Assembly (NCBI RefSeq): GCF_025200925.1
Contig: NZ_CP104174.1
Location: 8,260,001-8,324,000 of the forward strand
Reading direction: 5' to 3'
DNA length: 64,000 bases
DNA from: Bradyrhizobium sp. CB1015
Lineage (GTDB): Bacteria > Pseudomonadota > Alphaproteobacteria > Rhizobiales > Xanthobacteraceae
In this document: positions 12,081 to 21,306 of the stretch, one piece after another
Numbering within the stretch: position 1 is the stretch's first letter
How the letters are laid out: every line of letters starts with the position of its first letter
The notes under the pieces: generated by a model
Told to the model about the DNA's origin: nothing
The model's database searches: none
What the model saw: the letters and a program-made list of their open reading frames with translations, nothing else
Translations under genes and position numbers: made by a program

Positions 12081-13631
12081 TTGGCCGTTCGCTATTACGA
12101 CTGGATCGCCCATCATGCCCGCCGCGCGCCTGACAAGGTCGCGGCCGTCGACCTCGCGAGCGAGCGCCGCTTCACCTATTCGCAGCTCGATGCCCGCGTC
12201 TCACGCCTCGCCTCGTTGCTGCGCCACACGCTCAACGTCGCGCGCGGCGACCGCGTCGCGGTGCTGGCGCTGAACACGACCGATACGCTGGAGGTGCAGT
12301 TCGCCTGCGGCCGGCTGGGCGCCATCTTCGTGCCGCTCAACACCCGCCTCACCGTTCCCGAGCTCCAGTTCATCACCGCCGACTGCGCGCCGAAGGTGAT
12401 GATCCACGATACTGATCTGGCCGAGACGGCGCTCAGCGTGGCGAAGCTCTGCAACGTTGCGACCAGCCTGCTGCTCGGCCCGGGCGGCAGCTATGAAGCC
12501 GGCATCGCCGCCGCAAAGCCGTTCGAGCGCGCCGAGGAGGTGACGCTCGATGACGTCTCGACCATCATGTACACGTCGGGCACGACCGGGCATCCCAAGG
12601 GTGCGACCATCACCCATGGCATGACCTTCTGGAATTGCGTCAATCTCGGCGGCCCCGCCTGCATCGGGCCGGGTTCGGTGCTGCTCACCGTGCTGCCGCT
12701 GTTTCACACCGGCGGACTCAACTGCTACACCAATCCGGTGCTGCATGCCGGCGGCACCGTGATGATCATGCGCGCCTTCGATCCCGGCACCGCGCTCGGC
12801 CTGATCAACGATCCCGCGCAGGGCATCAACGTGTTCTTCGGCGTGCCGGCGATCTATCAGTTCATGGCGCAGCACCCCGCCTTCGCGACCACCGATCTCA
12901 GCCGGCTGATCGTCGGCGGGGTCGGCGGCGCGCCGATGCCGGTGCCGCTGCTCAAGGTCTGGGAGGCGCGCGGCGTCGCGCTGCAGCAGGGCTACGGCAT
13001 GACCGAGACTTCGCCGGCCGTGCTGGTGCTCGACCGCGAGGATGCGGCGCGCAAGGCCGGCTCGGCCGGCAAGCCGGTGCTGCACACCGAGGTGCGCATC
13101 GTGCGCCCCGACGGCAGCGACGCCGATGTCGGCGAGCTCGGCGAGCTCTGGGTCAAGGGCCCCAACATCACGCCGGGCTACTGGAACAGGCCGGAGGCGA
13201 ACAAGACGTCCTTCACCGACGGCTGGCTGCACACGGGCGACGCCACCCGCGTCGACGAGGAAGGCTTCTACTACATCGTCGATCGCTGGAAGGACATGTA
13301 CATCTCGGGCGGCGAGAATGTCTATCCGGCCGAGGTCGAGAACGTCCTGCACCAGCTCAACGCCATCGCGGAAGCTGCCGTGATCGGCATTCCCGATGCG
13401 CAATGGGGCGAGGTCGGCCTTGCCATCGTCGCGATCAAGCCGGGACACAAGCTGACGGAAACCGAGGTGTTCGCCCATTGCGCGGCCAATCTGGCACGCT
13501 TCAAATGCCCGCGTCAGATCCGTTTCGTCGATGCGTTGCCGCGCAACGCCACCGGCAAGATCCACAAGCCGACCTTGCGCAAGGAGTTCTCGGCGGCTTC
13601 CGAAATCGATAAGAAGGTCGCCAATGCCTGA
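12081..13631 (+). CDS. Acyl-CoA synthetase (AMP-forming, FadD-like)
   Basis: A 516-residue ANL-superfamily ligase that activates a carboxylic acid through an acyl-AMP and joins it to CoA. Motifs in order: the phosphate loop MYTSGTTGHPKG near residues 163-174, GYGMTETSP, the GWLHTGD core motif, the hinge DRWKDMYISGGENVYPAEVE, and the C-terminal lysine segment PRNATGKIHK. The start is TTG, chosen because GGGGAG lies about six bases upstream and the protein then begins AVRYYDWIAHHA, as expected for the family. It diverges from the acyl-CoA dehydrogenase gene and probably feeds substrate into that pathway. Confidence 0.9.
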   Translation: MAVRYYDWIAHHARRAPDKVAAVDLASERRFTYSQLDARVSRLASLLRHTLNVARGDRVAVLALNTTDTLEVQFACGRLGAIFVPLNTRLTVPELQFITADCAPKVMIHDTDLAETALSVAKLCNVATSLLLGPGGSYEAGIAAAKPFERAEEVTLDDVSTIMYTSGTTGHPKGATITHGMTFWNCVNLGGPACIGPGSVLLTVLPLFHTGGLNCYTNPVLHAGGTVMIMRAFDPGTALGLINDPAQGINVFFGVPAIYQFMAQHPAFATTDLSRLIVGGVGGAPMPVPLLKVWEARGVALQQGYGMTETSPAVLVLDREDAARKAGSAGKPVLHTEVRIVRPDGSDADVGELGELWVKGPNITPGYWNRPEANKTSFTDGWLHTGDATRVDEEGFYYIVDRWKDMYISGGENVYPAEVENVLHQLNAIAEAAVIGIPDAQWGEVGLAIVAIKPGHKLTETEVFAHCAANLARFKCPRQIRFVDALPRNATGKIHKPTLRKEFSAASEIDKKVANA

Positions 13632-13751
13632 TCGAAGCGTCACTCGCGGGCGCTTTCTTGAACGCATGTGGTGATCGACGTCTCGAGCGACGCTCGGCGA
13701 TGTCCGCAAGCCTCAACGCGTCGGAAGGCGTGCTGAACGAGATCGAAGCGG

Positions 13752-14522
13752 CTATGCCGGCAGGAAGAGCGCGAACGGCTCTTCCACCGTGCGGCGCAGG
13801 TGCTTTCGGTACAGCTCATAGTTGGCATCGCCGGACGCGACCCGGCCCAGAGACGGCTTCGCAACGTTCCGGAGCGGCACATAGGCGATCGGCGCGGCGA
13901 TCGGCGTGAGCTGTGACCCGGGCCCTGCGCGCAGCGTCGAGATGATGCCGTACATCTCGCCTGATACCGTCGGCCGCGACACCGTGATCACGCGGTGCTG
14001 GCCGTGCTTGATGATGACGAGGTAGATGAAGCCGGACTGATGAGGGACGGCGACCTCGCCGGTATGTTCGTAGGCGGCATCGGTCCGATCACCCTCGCGA
14101 AAGACGAGCGACGAGACCTTCGGCTCCCACGCGATCTCGGTGCGATAGGCGAAGATCGCGTCCTTGTCGCCGAACGACGGCCGCAAGGTGATGTAGACGT
14201 CCTCGAGCCAGGTCACGGCGCGGTGCGCATAGGAGCCGAGGCTGTCGGGCGCGACGTCGTTTGCGGCCGGGGGCGTCGTCACAACGGCACTCTTGCGCAA
14301 GGAGACGCCCAGTGCCTGCTCCAGCCGGACCGTCGTCGCCAGCGTGAACGGCCGCCGGCCGCCGAGCACCTTCTCCAGCGTCGACAGGCTGAGCTTGGCC
14401 TGCTCGGCCAGCGCCTGCCGGGAGATCCGGCGCCTCGCAAGCTCCTCGCGAATGGTCTCGGCGATCTCACGGCTCTGCTCGTCGGAAAGCTGCTTGTCGG
14501 TGAGTTTGTCCTGCGTCTGCAT
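13752..14522 (-). CDS. XRE-family transcriptional regulator with a C-terminal sensory domain
   Basis: A 256-residue protein. After a polar start it carries a helix-turn-helix of the Cro/C1 type around residues 25-70 (LARRRISRQALAEQAKLSLSTLEKVLGG then FTLATTVRLEQALGV). The remaining 180 or so residues form an unrecognised domain containing LGSYAHRAVTWLEDVY, which may bind a ligand. It is transcribed away from the sortase-substrate gene and may regulate it; no operator was identified between them. The region 13632-13751, between this gene and the synthetase, shows no gene. Confidence 0.75.
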   Translation of the reverse strand: MQTQDKLTDKQLSDEQSREIAETIREELARRRISRQALAEQAKLSLSTLEKVLGGRRPFTLATTVRLEQALGVSLRKSAVVTTPPAANDVAPDSLGSYAHRAVTWLEDVYITLRPSFGDKDAIFAYRTEIAWEPKVSSLVFREGDRTDAAYEHTGEVAVPHQSGFIYLVIIKHGQHRVITVSRPTVSGEMYGIISTLRAGPGSQLTPIAAPIAYVPLRNVAKPSLGRVASGDANYELYRKHLRRTVEEPFALFLPA

Positions 14523-14709
14523 CGTCAGCCCCGCTCCAGGCTGGTCACTCTAGCAGGGCGGACAAACCAGCACAAAACCGCACATGACCGCCCCGGCCGA
14601 AGCGAGCCTGGGCCGGCCGCGGCGGAACATTGCCGATCATTCTGCTCGCGAATTGCCGCCCCGCCGGCGGATGCTGAGGGCCAGCAAACCTGCTTCGGGA
14701 GCAAGCCAG

Positions 14710-16974
14710 ATGGACGCCTACGACACGGCCGGCAGCGACGAACACCCGCTGTTGAGCCGCCTCATCAAGGTCGGACTGTTCCTTCTCGCGCAAGGCATCG
14801 CCGTGATGCTTGTCGCCTTCCTGGCCCTGCTGGTGAGTTTTGGGGCGAGCTGGTCGGCAACGACCGAGCAGGCCAGCCTGCTCCAGCCCGGCGAAGCACG
14901 CTCGGGCAGCCTGCTGCTGAGGCAGGACGGCGCCACCCTAGAGGCGATCCGCCTTGGGACCGATGTCGACATCACGGTGTCGGGCCCGACCTTGCGCGCC
15001 CGCGTCACGCAAGCATTCCGCAACCCTAGCAAGGATTGGGTCGAGGCGACCTACGTCTATCCGCTCGCGGCCGGCGGCGCCGTCGATACGCTGAAGATGG
15101 TGGTCGGCGACCGCGTCATCATCGGCGACATCAAGGAGCGGCAGCAGGCGCGCGTGATCTACGAGGAGGCGCGCCGCGCCGGCCAGAAGGCCGCGCTCAC
15201 CGAGCAGGAACGGCCGAACATCTTCACCAACTCGGTCGCCAATATCGGTCCCGGCGAAACCGTGCTGGTTCAGATCGAGTACCAGGAGCCGGTGCATCAA
15301 GTCGGCAACGAATATTCGTTGCGCCTGCCGCTCGTGGTCGGGCCGCGCTACAATCCCGCGCCGATCATCCAGAGCGTGGACTTCCGCAAGGATGGCTCGG
15401 GCTGGGGCGCGACGACATCGGATCCGGTGCCGGATCGTGACCGCATCTCGCCCCCTGTGCTGGATCCCGCCAAAAATGTGCCGGTCAATCCGACCAGCAT
15501 CACGGTCCGCCTGCAGGCCGGCTTCGCGCTCGGCGAGGTCAAGAGCCACCATCACAACGTCAAGACGGAAAGCCCGGACAACACGAGCCGCGTGGTGACG
15601 CTCGCCGACGGCACTGTCCCCGCCGACCGTGACTTCGAGCTGACCTGGAAGCCGGCTGTGGAGAAAGCGCCGTCGGTCGGCCTGTTTCGCGAGCATGTCG
15701 GCGATGCCGATTATTTGCTCGCCTTCGTCACCCCGCCGGCCGCCGAGCAGGCGACGCAGAAGCCGCTGCCGCGCGAGGTCGTGTTCGTGATCGACAATTC
15801 CGGCTCGATGGGCGGCACCTCCATCGTGCAGGCCAAGGCGAGCCTGCTCTACGCCCTCGGCCGCCTGCAGCCGAATGACCGCTTCAACGTGATCCGCTTC
15901 GACGACACCATGGACATGCTGTTCCCGGTCTCCGTGCCGGCCGATGCCGCCCATGTCGGCGAGGCCACCTCGTTCGTCGGCGATTTGCAGGCGCGCGGCG
16001 GCACCGAGATGGTGCCGGCGATGCGCGCGGCACTGACTGACAAGCTCGGAGACATCGGCATGGTCCGCCAGGTCGTGTTCCTGACCGACGGCGCGATCGG
16101 CAACGAGCAGCAATTGTTCGATGCGATCACGACGATGCGCGGCCGCTCGCGCGTCTTCATGGTCGGCATCGGATCCGCGCCCAACACCTATCTGATGACC
16201 CGCGCCGCCGAGCTCGGCCGCGGCGCCTTCACCCATATCGGCTCCGTCGAGCAGGTGGAGGAGCGCATGCGCGGCCTGTTCGCCAAGCTGGAGAATCCGG
16301 CCGTGACCGGCCTCACCGCAAAGTTTTCCGAGGCCAAGGCCGACGTCACCCCGGCGATCATTCCCGACGTCTATCGCGACGAGCCTCTGGTGCTCGCGTC
16401 CAGGCTCGACAAGCTCGCAGGCTCGCTCGAGATCAAGGGCCGCGTCGGCGACCGTCCTTGGTCGGTGACGCTGCCGCTGCAAAATGCCGCCGAAGGCAAG
16501 GGCCTGTCGAAACTCTGGGCCAGGCGCAAGATCGCCGACGCGGAAGTGGCGCGCACCCTGCGCGAGATGACACCCGAAGACTCCGACAAGGCGATCCTGG
16601 CGTTGGCGCTCGACCATCAGATCGTCACGCGGCTGACCAGCCTCGTCGCGGTCGACAAGACGCCAAGCCGTCCCGAAGGCGCGCCGCTGAAGCTCAGCGA
16701 ATTACCGATCAACCTGCCCGCGGGCTGGGACTTCGAGAAAGTGTTCGGCGAGCGGCCGCACCTGACGCCGACACAGCTGCGCGAACGTCACGCCGATGCG
16801 CGCAATCAGCCGGCGGCGCGACGGCCGACGCCTGCTGCGCCCGATGCGATCCGTCTGCCTAAGACCGCAACCTCGGCCGAGCTGAAGATGATCGCGGGTT
16901 TCATCCTGATCGTGCTTGCCCTGATCCTGTTCGTGTTCAACCGACGTCAGAGCTTGCTCACTGACGCCGTTTGA
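14710..16974 (+). CDS. VIT/VWA-domain sortase substrate (marine proteobacterial sortase target type)
   Basis: A 754-residue envelope protein. It has an N-terminal membrane segment (about 20-50), a vault/inter-alpha-trypsin (VIT) domain (about 80-210, including TYVYPLAAGGAVD and NSVANIGPGETVLV) and a von Willebrand A domain whose metal site starts with DNSGSMGG at Asp362. A proline-rich stretch then leads to a classic sorting tail: LPKTA at 716-720, a hydrophobic span and the basic end NRRQ. Each element matches the known single-substrate sortase targets of Proteobacteria. The start at 14710 has GGGAG upstream. The class GN sortase follows at 17148, after a terminator and a repeat. Confidence 0.88.
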   Translation: MDAYDTAGSDEHPLLSRLIKVGLFLLAQGIAVMLVAFLALLVSFGASWSATTEQASLLQPGEARSGSLLLRQDGATLEAIRLGTDVDITVSGPTLRARVTQAFRNPSKDWVEATYVYPLAAGGAVDTLKMVVGDRVIIGDIKERQQARVIYEEARRAGQKAALTEQERPNIFTNSVANIGPGETVLVQIEYQEPVHQVGNEYSLRLPLVVGPRYNPAPIIQSVDFRKDGSGWGATTSDPVPDRDRISPPVLDPAKNVPVNPTSITVRLQAGFALGEVKSHHHNVKTESPDNTSRVVTLADGTVPADRDFELTWKPAVEKAPSVGLFREHVGDADYLLAFVTPPAAEQATQKPLPREVVFVIDNSGSMGGTSIVQAKASLLYALGRLQPNDRFNVIRFDDTMDMLFPVSVPADAAHVGEATSFVGDLQARGGTEMVPAMRAALTDKLGDIGMVRQVVFLTDGAIGNEQQLFDAITTMRGRSRVFMVGIGSAPNTYLMTRAAELGRGAFTHIGSVEQVEERMRGLFAKLENPAVTGLTAKFSEAKADVTPAIIPDVYRDEPLVLASRLDKLAGSLEIKGRVGDRPWSVTLPLQNAAEGKGLSKLWARRKIADAEVARTLREMTPEDSDKAILALALDHQIVTRLTSLVAVDKTPSRPEGAPLKLSELPINLPAGWDFEKVFGERPHLTPTQLRERHADARNQPAARRPTPAAPDAIRLPKTATSAELKMIAGFILIVLALILFVFNRRQSLLTDAV

Positions 16975-17002
16975 GAGAGGAGCCCCCCGAACTCCTCTGT
17001 TA

Positions 17003-17050
17003 GCGCGCGCGGCTGCCCGTCCCCTCCAAACGGCCGCGCGCGCCTTTTTT
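17003..17050 (+). terminator. Rho-independent terminator after the sortase-substrate gene
   Basis: An 11-base GC stem (GCGCGCGCGGC paired with GCCGCGCGCGC) around a 19-base loop, followed by C and six T. It lies 29 bases past the substrate stop codon and before the sortase, so the sortase may depend on read-through or its own promoter. Confidence 0.8.
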
Positions 17051-17057
17051 CTTATGG

Positions 17058-17133
17058 TCATTGCGAGCGCAGCGAAGCAATCCAGGCTGCCTCCGCGGAG
17101 AGTCTCTGGATTGCTTCGCTGCGCTCGCAATGA
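17058..17133. repeat. Intergenic palindromic repeat (TCATTGCGAGCGCAGCGAAGCAATCC family)
   Basis: Inverted arms TCATTGCGAGCGCAGCGAAG and CTTCGCTGCGCTCGCAATGA, with AATCCAG/CTGGATT continuing the stem. Relatives lie at 39131-39210 and 58764-58879. It ends 14 bases before the sortase ATG. Confidence 0.85.
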
Positions 17134-17147
17134 CGATCGTGGATAAA

Positions 17148-17717
17148 ATGCCCCATTTCATCTCTCCGCTGGTCCTCGCACTGATCGGCCTCATCCTGTT
17201 CGGCGACGGCGCCTATATCCACGCCAAGGCGTGGCTGGCGCAGGTGCTGCTGGAGCGGGCCTTCGACCGAAGCGTTGCGACGGGACAGGCGGTCAAGCCA
17301 TGGTCGTGGGCCGACACCTGGCCGGTCGCGCGGATCGAGGTCAAGCGGATCGGCGCCAGCGCCATCGTGCTGGAAGGCGCGAGCGGGCAGGCGCTCGCTT
17401 TCGGACCGGGCCATATCCAGCCCACGGCCGATCCGGGCGAACGCGGGATTGCCGTCTATGCCGCCCATCGTGACACTCATTTCCGCTTCCTGCGGAACGT
17501 TGCCATGGGTGACGTCATCGATGTCACACGCAGCGACGGTCGACATTTTCGCTATCGCGCAGATTCGTCGGCCGTGGTTCGCTTCGATGCGTCGGGCATC
17601 GATCCCATGGCACAGGGTTTCGAGCTTGTTCTCGCGACCTGCTGGCCGTTCGATGCCGTCACATCCGGCCCCGAGCGCTACGTCCTGCACGCAACATTGA
17701 TTGAAGCTGATAGATAG
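17148..17717 (+). CDS. Class GN sortase
   Basis: A 189-residue sortase predicted to cleave the LPKTA tail of the neighbouring VIT/VWA protein. It has an N-terminal membrane anchor (about 5-25) and all three catalytic residues: His107 in AAHRDTHF, Cys165 in LATCWPF and Arg177 in GPERYVLH. This fits the Gram-negative class GN sortases normally encoded beside one substrate. The ATG at 17148 is preferred because it lies clear of the repeat, with a weak GTGGA upstream. An alternative ATG at 17130 is contributed by the repeat itself. What the substrate is attached to, if anything, is unknown in Gram-negatives. Confidence 0.88.
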   Translation: MPHFISPLVLALIGLILFGDGAYIHAKAWLAQVLLERAFDRSVATGQAVKPWSWADTWPVARIEVKRIGASAIVLEGASGQALAFGPGHIQPTADPGERGIAVYAAHRDTHFRFLRNVAMGDVIDVTRSDGRHFRYRADSSAVVRFDASGIDPMAQGFELVLATCWPFDAVTSGPERYVLHATLIEADR

Positions 17718-17857
17718 ATCGCCCGCGGGAGCGGCGAGACGCCGATGCGGATCTCATTCCGCCTCACGGCATGACACCCACATGGTTGCCACTCCGAAGG
17801 ACTCGCCATAGAACAGAGCAACGCGACACCAAGAAGAACAACAGGTGAGGTCACACC

Positions 17858-20074
17858 ATGGAAGCCCATGTGTCTGCTGCGTCCGCGTCCCCTCCATGGT
17901 CTCCACCGCCAGATGCCAGCGACATCGTCAAGGGCATCCATGCCATGCTGCACCCGCACAACATCGTGCTGGTGGGCGCGACCGACAAGCCCGGCAATTA
18001 TGCCGAACGCATCTGGAACAATCTGATCAAGTACGGCTACGAGGGCGGCCTCTATCCGGTCAACGCCAAGCGCGACGCCATCTGGGGTGTTCCCTGCTAC
18101 AAGGATTTTGCAAGCCTTCCCGAAAAGCCCGATCATGTTCTGGTGCTGGTGCCTGCGCGCTTCGCCGTGCAGGTGATCCGCGACGCCGCTGCGGCCGGCG
18201 CGCGTTCGGCCACCATCGTCACCTCGGGCTTCAGCGAGCTGCAGGATGAGGAGAGCCAGAAGCTTGCCGCCGACTTGCAGGCCGCCGTGCGCGAGACGGG
18301 GCTTGCCGTCACCGGCCCGAACTGCCTCGGCAACTTAAGCGCCGGAGAAAAGCTCTTCACCAATATCGACGATCGCATCGTCACCATGGAACAAGGTGCG
18401 GTGGCGATCGCCGGCCAATCCGGCGCCATCGTCATGGCGATCCGTCAGACGCTGGAAGACCGGGGTGTCGGCGTCGGCTACATGGTGACGACAGGCAACG
18501 AGGCCGGGCTCGAGACGCCGGACCTGATGCGCTATTTCGCCGAGGATCCGAGCATCAAGGTGATCGTCGTCTACCTCGAAGGCGTGCGCAACACCAAGGC
18601 TTTCCGCGATGCCTGCAAGGCGGCGCGCGCCGCGAGCAAGCCCGTGATTGCGCTCAAGCTGGGGGCGTCAGAGGGTGGCCGCGCCGCGGCGATGGCGCAT
18701 ACCGGCGCGCTCGCCGGCTCGATCGAGACGTTCGACGCGATCGCGACGCGCGAAGGGGTGATCCGGGTCGACGGCCTCGACGAGCTGATCGAGACCACCG
18801 AATGCTTCGTTCACGCAGCCATGCCCAAAGGCGACCGGCTCGCCGCGGTGACGCTCTCCGGCGGCAAGCGCGGCATGCTGATCGACGCGTTCTATGCCGC
18901 AGGCCTGAATTTCGCACCGCTGAGCCCGCATGTCAGCTCGGAGCTGGCGAAGATGCTCGGCCCCGGGTCGATCGTCGGCAATCCGCTCGACGCCGGCTTT
19001 GCCGCGGTGGTCGACCCGTCCGTCTACATGAAGTCGATCAGGCTGATGATCGACGATCCCGATATCGACATCGTCATCGTCGATGCCGAGCTGCCGAAGG
19101 CGCCGCACGAGCTGCGCGAGCGCAACTTGCGCATCGTCAACGAGATGGCGAGCAAGGCGGGCAAGCCGGTGATCTATATCAGCGCGATGTCGATCGGCTT
19201 CACCGAATTCACCAAGGGCTTGCGGAAATCGCTGCCGCATCTCGCGGTCATGCAGGGCATGGACCGCGCGGTGACCGCGATCAAGTCGCTGCTCGCCTAC
19301 GCCAGGCTGCGCAAGGAGGTGCCCGATATCGTCTCGAACTCGAAGCCCGCCGCGCGCGCCGTGCTGGAGAGGACGTTGACATCGGCGACCGGCGCCGCGC
19401 TCGACGAGGTCGCCTCGAAGAAGCTGCTCAAGGCCTACGGCATCCCGATCTCGAAGGAGGCGATCGCACAGACCCCGGCGGACGCGGTGAAGATTGCCAA
19501 GCAGATCGGTTTTCCGGTCGTGGCAAAACTCGTCAGCGCGGAGATCCTGCACAAGTCCGACATCGGCGGCGTGGTGCTGAACCTCAACAGCGCAGCCGAG
19601 GTGAAGAAGGCGTTCACCGACATCACCGCGCGGGTGGCAAAGCTCAAGGGCAAGCCGAAGCTCGACGGCATCCTGATCGCACAGCAGGTCAAGGCCGAGC
19701 TCGAGCTGGTGGTCGGCGCCTCGCTCGATGCGGAGATGGGGCCCGTCGTGCTGTTCGGCACCGGCGGCATCGACATCGAGCTGATGAAGGACGTCGCGCT
19801 CGCCGGCGCGCCGCTGGACGAGAGCGAAGCACGGCTCCTGATCGGCCGCACCAAGGCCGGCATCAAGCTGCGCGGCTATCGCGGCAGGCCGGTCTTGCAC
19901 GAGGCCTCGGCGGTGAAGGCGCTGGTCGGGCTGTCCAACCTGATTGCGGATGCGGGCGATCGCATCGCCTCGATCGACATCAACCCGTTCCTGATCAACA
20001 CCAGGACGGGCGTGGCCGTCGATGCCCTGATCGTGTTGAACAACGCTGCGGCCAGGCGGGTGGCGGGACATTGA
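17858..20074 (+). CDS. Acetate--CoA ligase family protein (ADP-forming acyl-CoA synthetase, fused alpha/beta)
   Basis: A 738-residue fused NDP-forming acyl-CoA synthetase. The N-terminal CoA-binding Rossmann domain begins HNIVLVGATDKPG, and a succinyl-CoA-synthetase-like ligase domain contains the phosphohistidine motif MAHTGALAGS (His281). The C-terminal third is an ATP-grasp domain (KKLLKAYGIPISKEA, KLVSAEILHKSDIGGVVLNL, DINPFLI). The family makes an acyl-CoA from an acid, ATP and CoA with release of ADP. Acetate, pimelate, ferulate and other acids are all possible substrates. GAGG lies eight bases before the ATG. It stands alone between palindromic repeats, so context does not narrow the substrate. 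Confidence 0.88.
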   Translation: MEAHVSAASASPPWSPPPDASDIVKGIHAMLHPHNIVLVGATDKPGNYAERIWNNLIKYGYEGGLYPVNAKRDAIWGVPCYKDFASLPEKPDHVLVLVPARFAVQVIRDAAAAGARSATIVTSGFSELQDEESQKLAADLQAAVRETGLAVTGPNCLGNLSAGEKLFTNIDDRIVTMEQGAVAIAGQSGAIVMAIRQTLEDRGVGVGYMVTTGNEAGLETPDLMRYFAEDPSIKVIVVYLEGVRNTKAFRDACKAARAASKPVIALKLGASEGGRAAAMAHTGALAGSIETFDAIATREGVIRVDGLDELIETTECFVHAAMPKGDRLAAVTLSGGKRGMLIDAFYAAGLNFAPLSPHVSSELAKMLGPGSIVGNPLDAGFAAVVDPSVYMKSIRLMIDDPDIDIVIVDAELPKAPHELRERNLRIVNEMASKAGKPVIYISAMSIGFTEFTKGLRKSLPHLAVMQGMDRAVTAIKSLLAYARLRKEVPDIVSNSKPAARAVLERTLTSATGAALDEVASKKLLKAYGIPISKEAIAQTPADAVKIAKQIGFPVVAKLVSAEILHKSDIGGVVLNLNSAAEVKKAFTDITARVAKLKGKPKLDGILIAQQVKAELELVVGASLDAEMGPVVLFGTGGIDIELMKDVALAGAPLDESEARLLIGRTKAGIKLRGYRGRPVLHEASAVKALVGLSNLIADAGDRIASIDINPFLINTRTGVAVDALIVLNNAAARRVAGH

Positions 20075-20077
20075 GGC

Positions 20078-20167
20078 CGTAGGGCGGATTATCGCCAGCG
20101 TAATCCGCCTATCTACACGACTGCTGAGGCGAAAGCGGCGGGTTACGCTTCGCTAACCCGCCCTGCG
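20078..20167. repeat. Intergenic palindromic repeat (GTAGGGCGG family)
   Basis: CGTAGGGCGGATTATCGCC at the left and GGCGGGTTACGCTTCGCTAACCCGCCCTGCG at the right, each also self-complementary. Variant of the element at 1868-2008. Confidence 0.75.
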
Positions 20168-20219
20168 TAGCATCGCGGCCTTCTTCCAACCATCCCGCTT
20201 TGGCCCTAAACTCAGCCTC

Positions 20220-21038
20220 ATGGCACGCGCGAGCAATCTTGTGATCGGAACGGCAACGCTGGCGGCGATCGCCGTGGCGTTCGGCGGCCTGCTCGGCGTG
20301 CAGAAATGGCGCACGATCCAGAGCCGCAGCCAGTTGCGCGTGGTGTTCGAAGGCGGCTCCGCGAGTGGCCTGCGCCGCGGTGGGCCGGTCAATTTCGACG
20401 GCGTGCCCGCCGGCCAGATCCTGTCGATCAAGCTGGAGAGTCCGCGCAGGATCGTGGCGCTCGTCATGCTCGACAATTCCGCGCCGATCCGCAAGGACAC
20501 CGTGGCAGGCATCGAGTTCCAGGGCCTCACCGGCGTTGCCGCGATCTCATTGATCGGCGGCGTCCCCTCTGCACCGCCGGTGCCGCTGGACGCGGATGGC
20601 ATCCCGGTGCTGATAGCCGATCTCAGCGACGCCGAAACCATCGTCGAAACCCTCCACAGCGTCGACCGCACCATCGTGAACAACGCCCCCGCGATCAAGG
20701 AGGGCCTGCACACGTTCGAGACCACCACCGCCGACCTCAGGAGCAAGGGCGTGGAGATCGATTCGGTCATGGCCAAGGTCGACAGCGCCTTTGCGGGCTT
20801 CGACAAGGCGGTCGCGAAGATCGAAGGCGCGGTGCCGGGCTTCGTCGACGGCAAGGCCGACGAGCTGTTCGAGAAGATCCAGGGACTGCACGAGCTTGCC
20901 GGCACCATGAAGAAGAAGTCGGCGGCCTATCTCGACGACATTCGCCGCTCGCTGCTCGACGTCAGCGAGGCCGCCAACAAGATGGCGGGAACACCCGTGC
21001 CGCCGCGACCGCCGCGCAGGCCCGAGCAGAAGCGGTAG
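20220..21038 (+). CDS. MlaD/MCE-domain lipid-transport protein
   Basis: A 272-residue protein with one N-terminal membrane helix (LVIGTATLAAIAVAFGGLLGV) and then a mammalian-cell-entry domain (about 38-115) containing RRGGPVNFDGVPAGQI and EFQGLTGVAAISLIGG, the MlaD hallmark. A helical, probably coiled-coil region follows and ends in a proline-arginine tail. MlaD-like proteins form periplasmic hexamers that carry lipids between membranes with an ABC permease and ATPase. No such partners are adjacent, so it may use components encoded elsewhere. Confidence 0.85.
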   Translation: MARASNLVIGTATLAAIAVAFGGLLGVQKWRTIQSRSQLRVVFEGGSASGLRRGGPVNFDGVPAGQILSIKLESPRRIVALVMLDNSAPIRKDTVAGIEFQGLTGVAAISLIGGVPSAPPVPLDADGIPVLIADLSDAETIVETLHSVDRTIVNNAPAIKEGLHTFETTTADLRSKGVEIDSVMAKVDSAFAGFDKAVAKIEGAVPGFVDGKADELFEKIQGLHELAGTMKKKSAAYLDDIRRSLLDVSEAANKMAGTPVPPRPPRRPEQKR

Positions 21039-21042
21039 CGCT

Positions 21043-21286
21043 TACCCTCCCCTGGAGGGTAGGGCTATCGCATTTGAGAATTTTCCCTGCGGCCATCCTT
21101 CGAGACGCCCGCTTTGGGCGGGCTCCTCAGGATGAGGACGGCGTGCGCGGCAGCAGTTTCAACGAGCACTGACGCTGATTAGCCTCATCCTGAGGAGGCG
21201 CGTAAGCGCCGTCTCGAAGGACGAGGCGTGCGCGCAGGCCGCCGCCACAAGTCATATGCGATAGCCCTGCCCTCCAGGGGAGGGTA
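21043..21286. repeat. Nested composite inverted repeat
   Basis: The outer 31-base arms (TACCCTCCCCTGGAGGGTAG... and its complement ending at 21286) match with one mismatch. Inside is a second inverted pair: CCTTCGAGACGCCCGC...CTCAGGATGAGG against CCTCATCCTGAGGAGG...GTCTCGAAGG. The inner part resembles the elements at 44171-44228 and 48481-48588, as if one repeat had inserted into another. No coding potential was seen. Confidence 0.8.
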
Positions 21287-21306
21287 ACGCGAAGATCGGC
21301 AACGGC

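Noticed and set aside
12201..13709. A 502-codon minus-strand frame opposite the acyl-CoA synthetase gene
   Set aside because: No domain, biased composition, and it wholly overlaps a gene with intact ANL motifs.
13658..13909. A possible small gene between the synthetase and XRE genes
   Set aside because: The frame runs into the 3' end of the XRE gene and has no recognisable feature; the gap is treated as non-coding.
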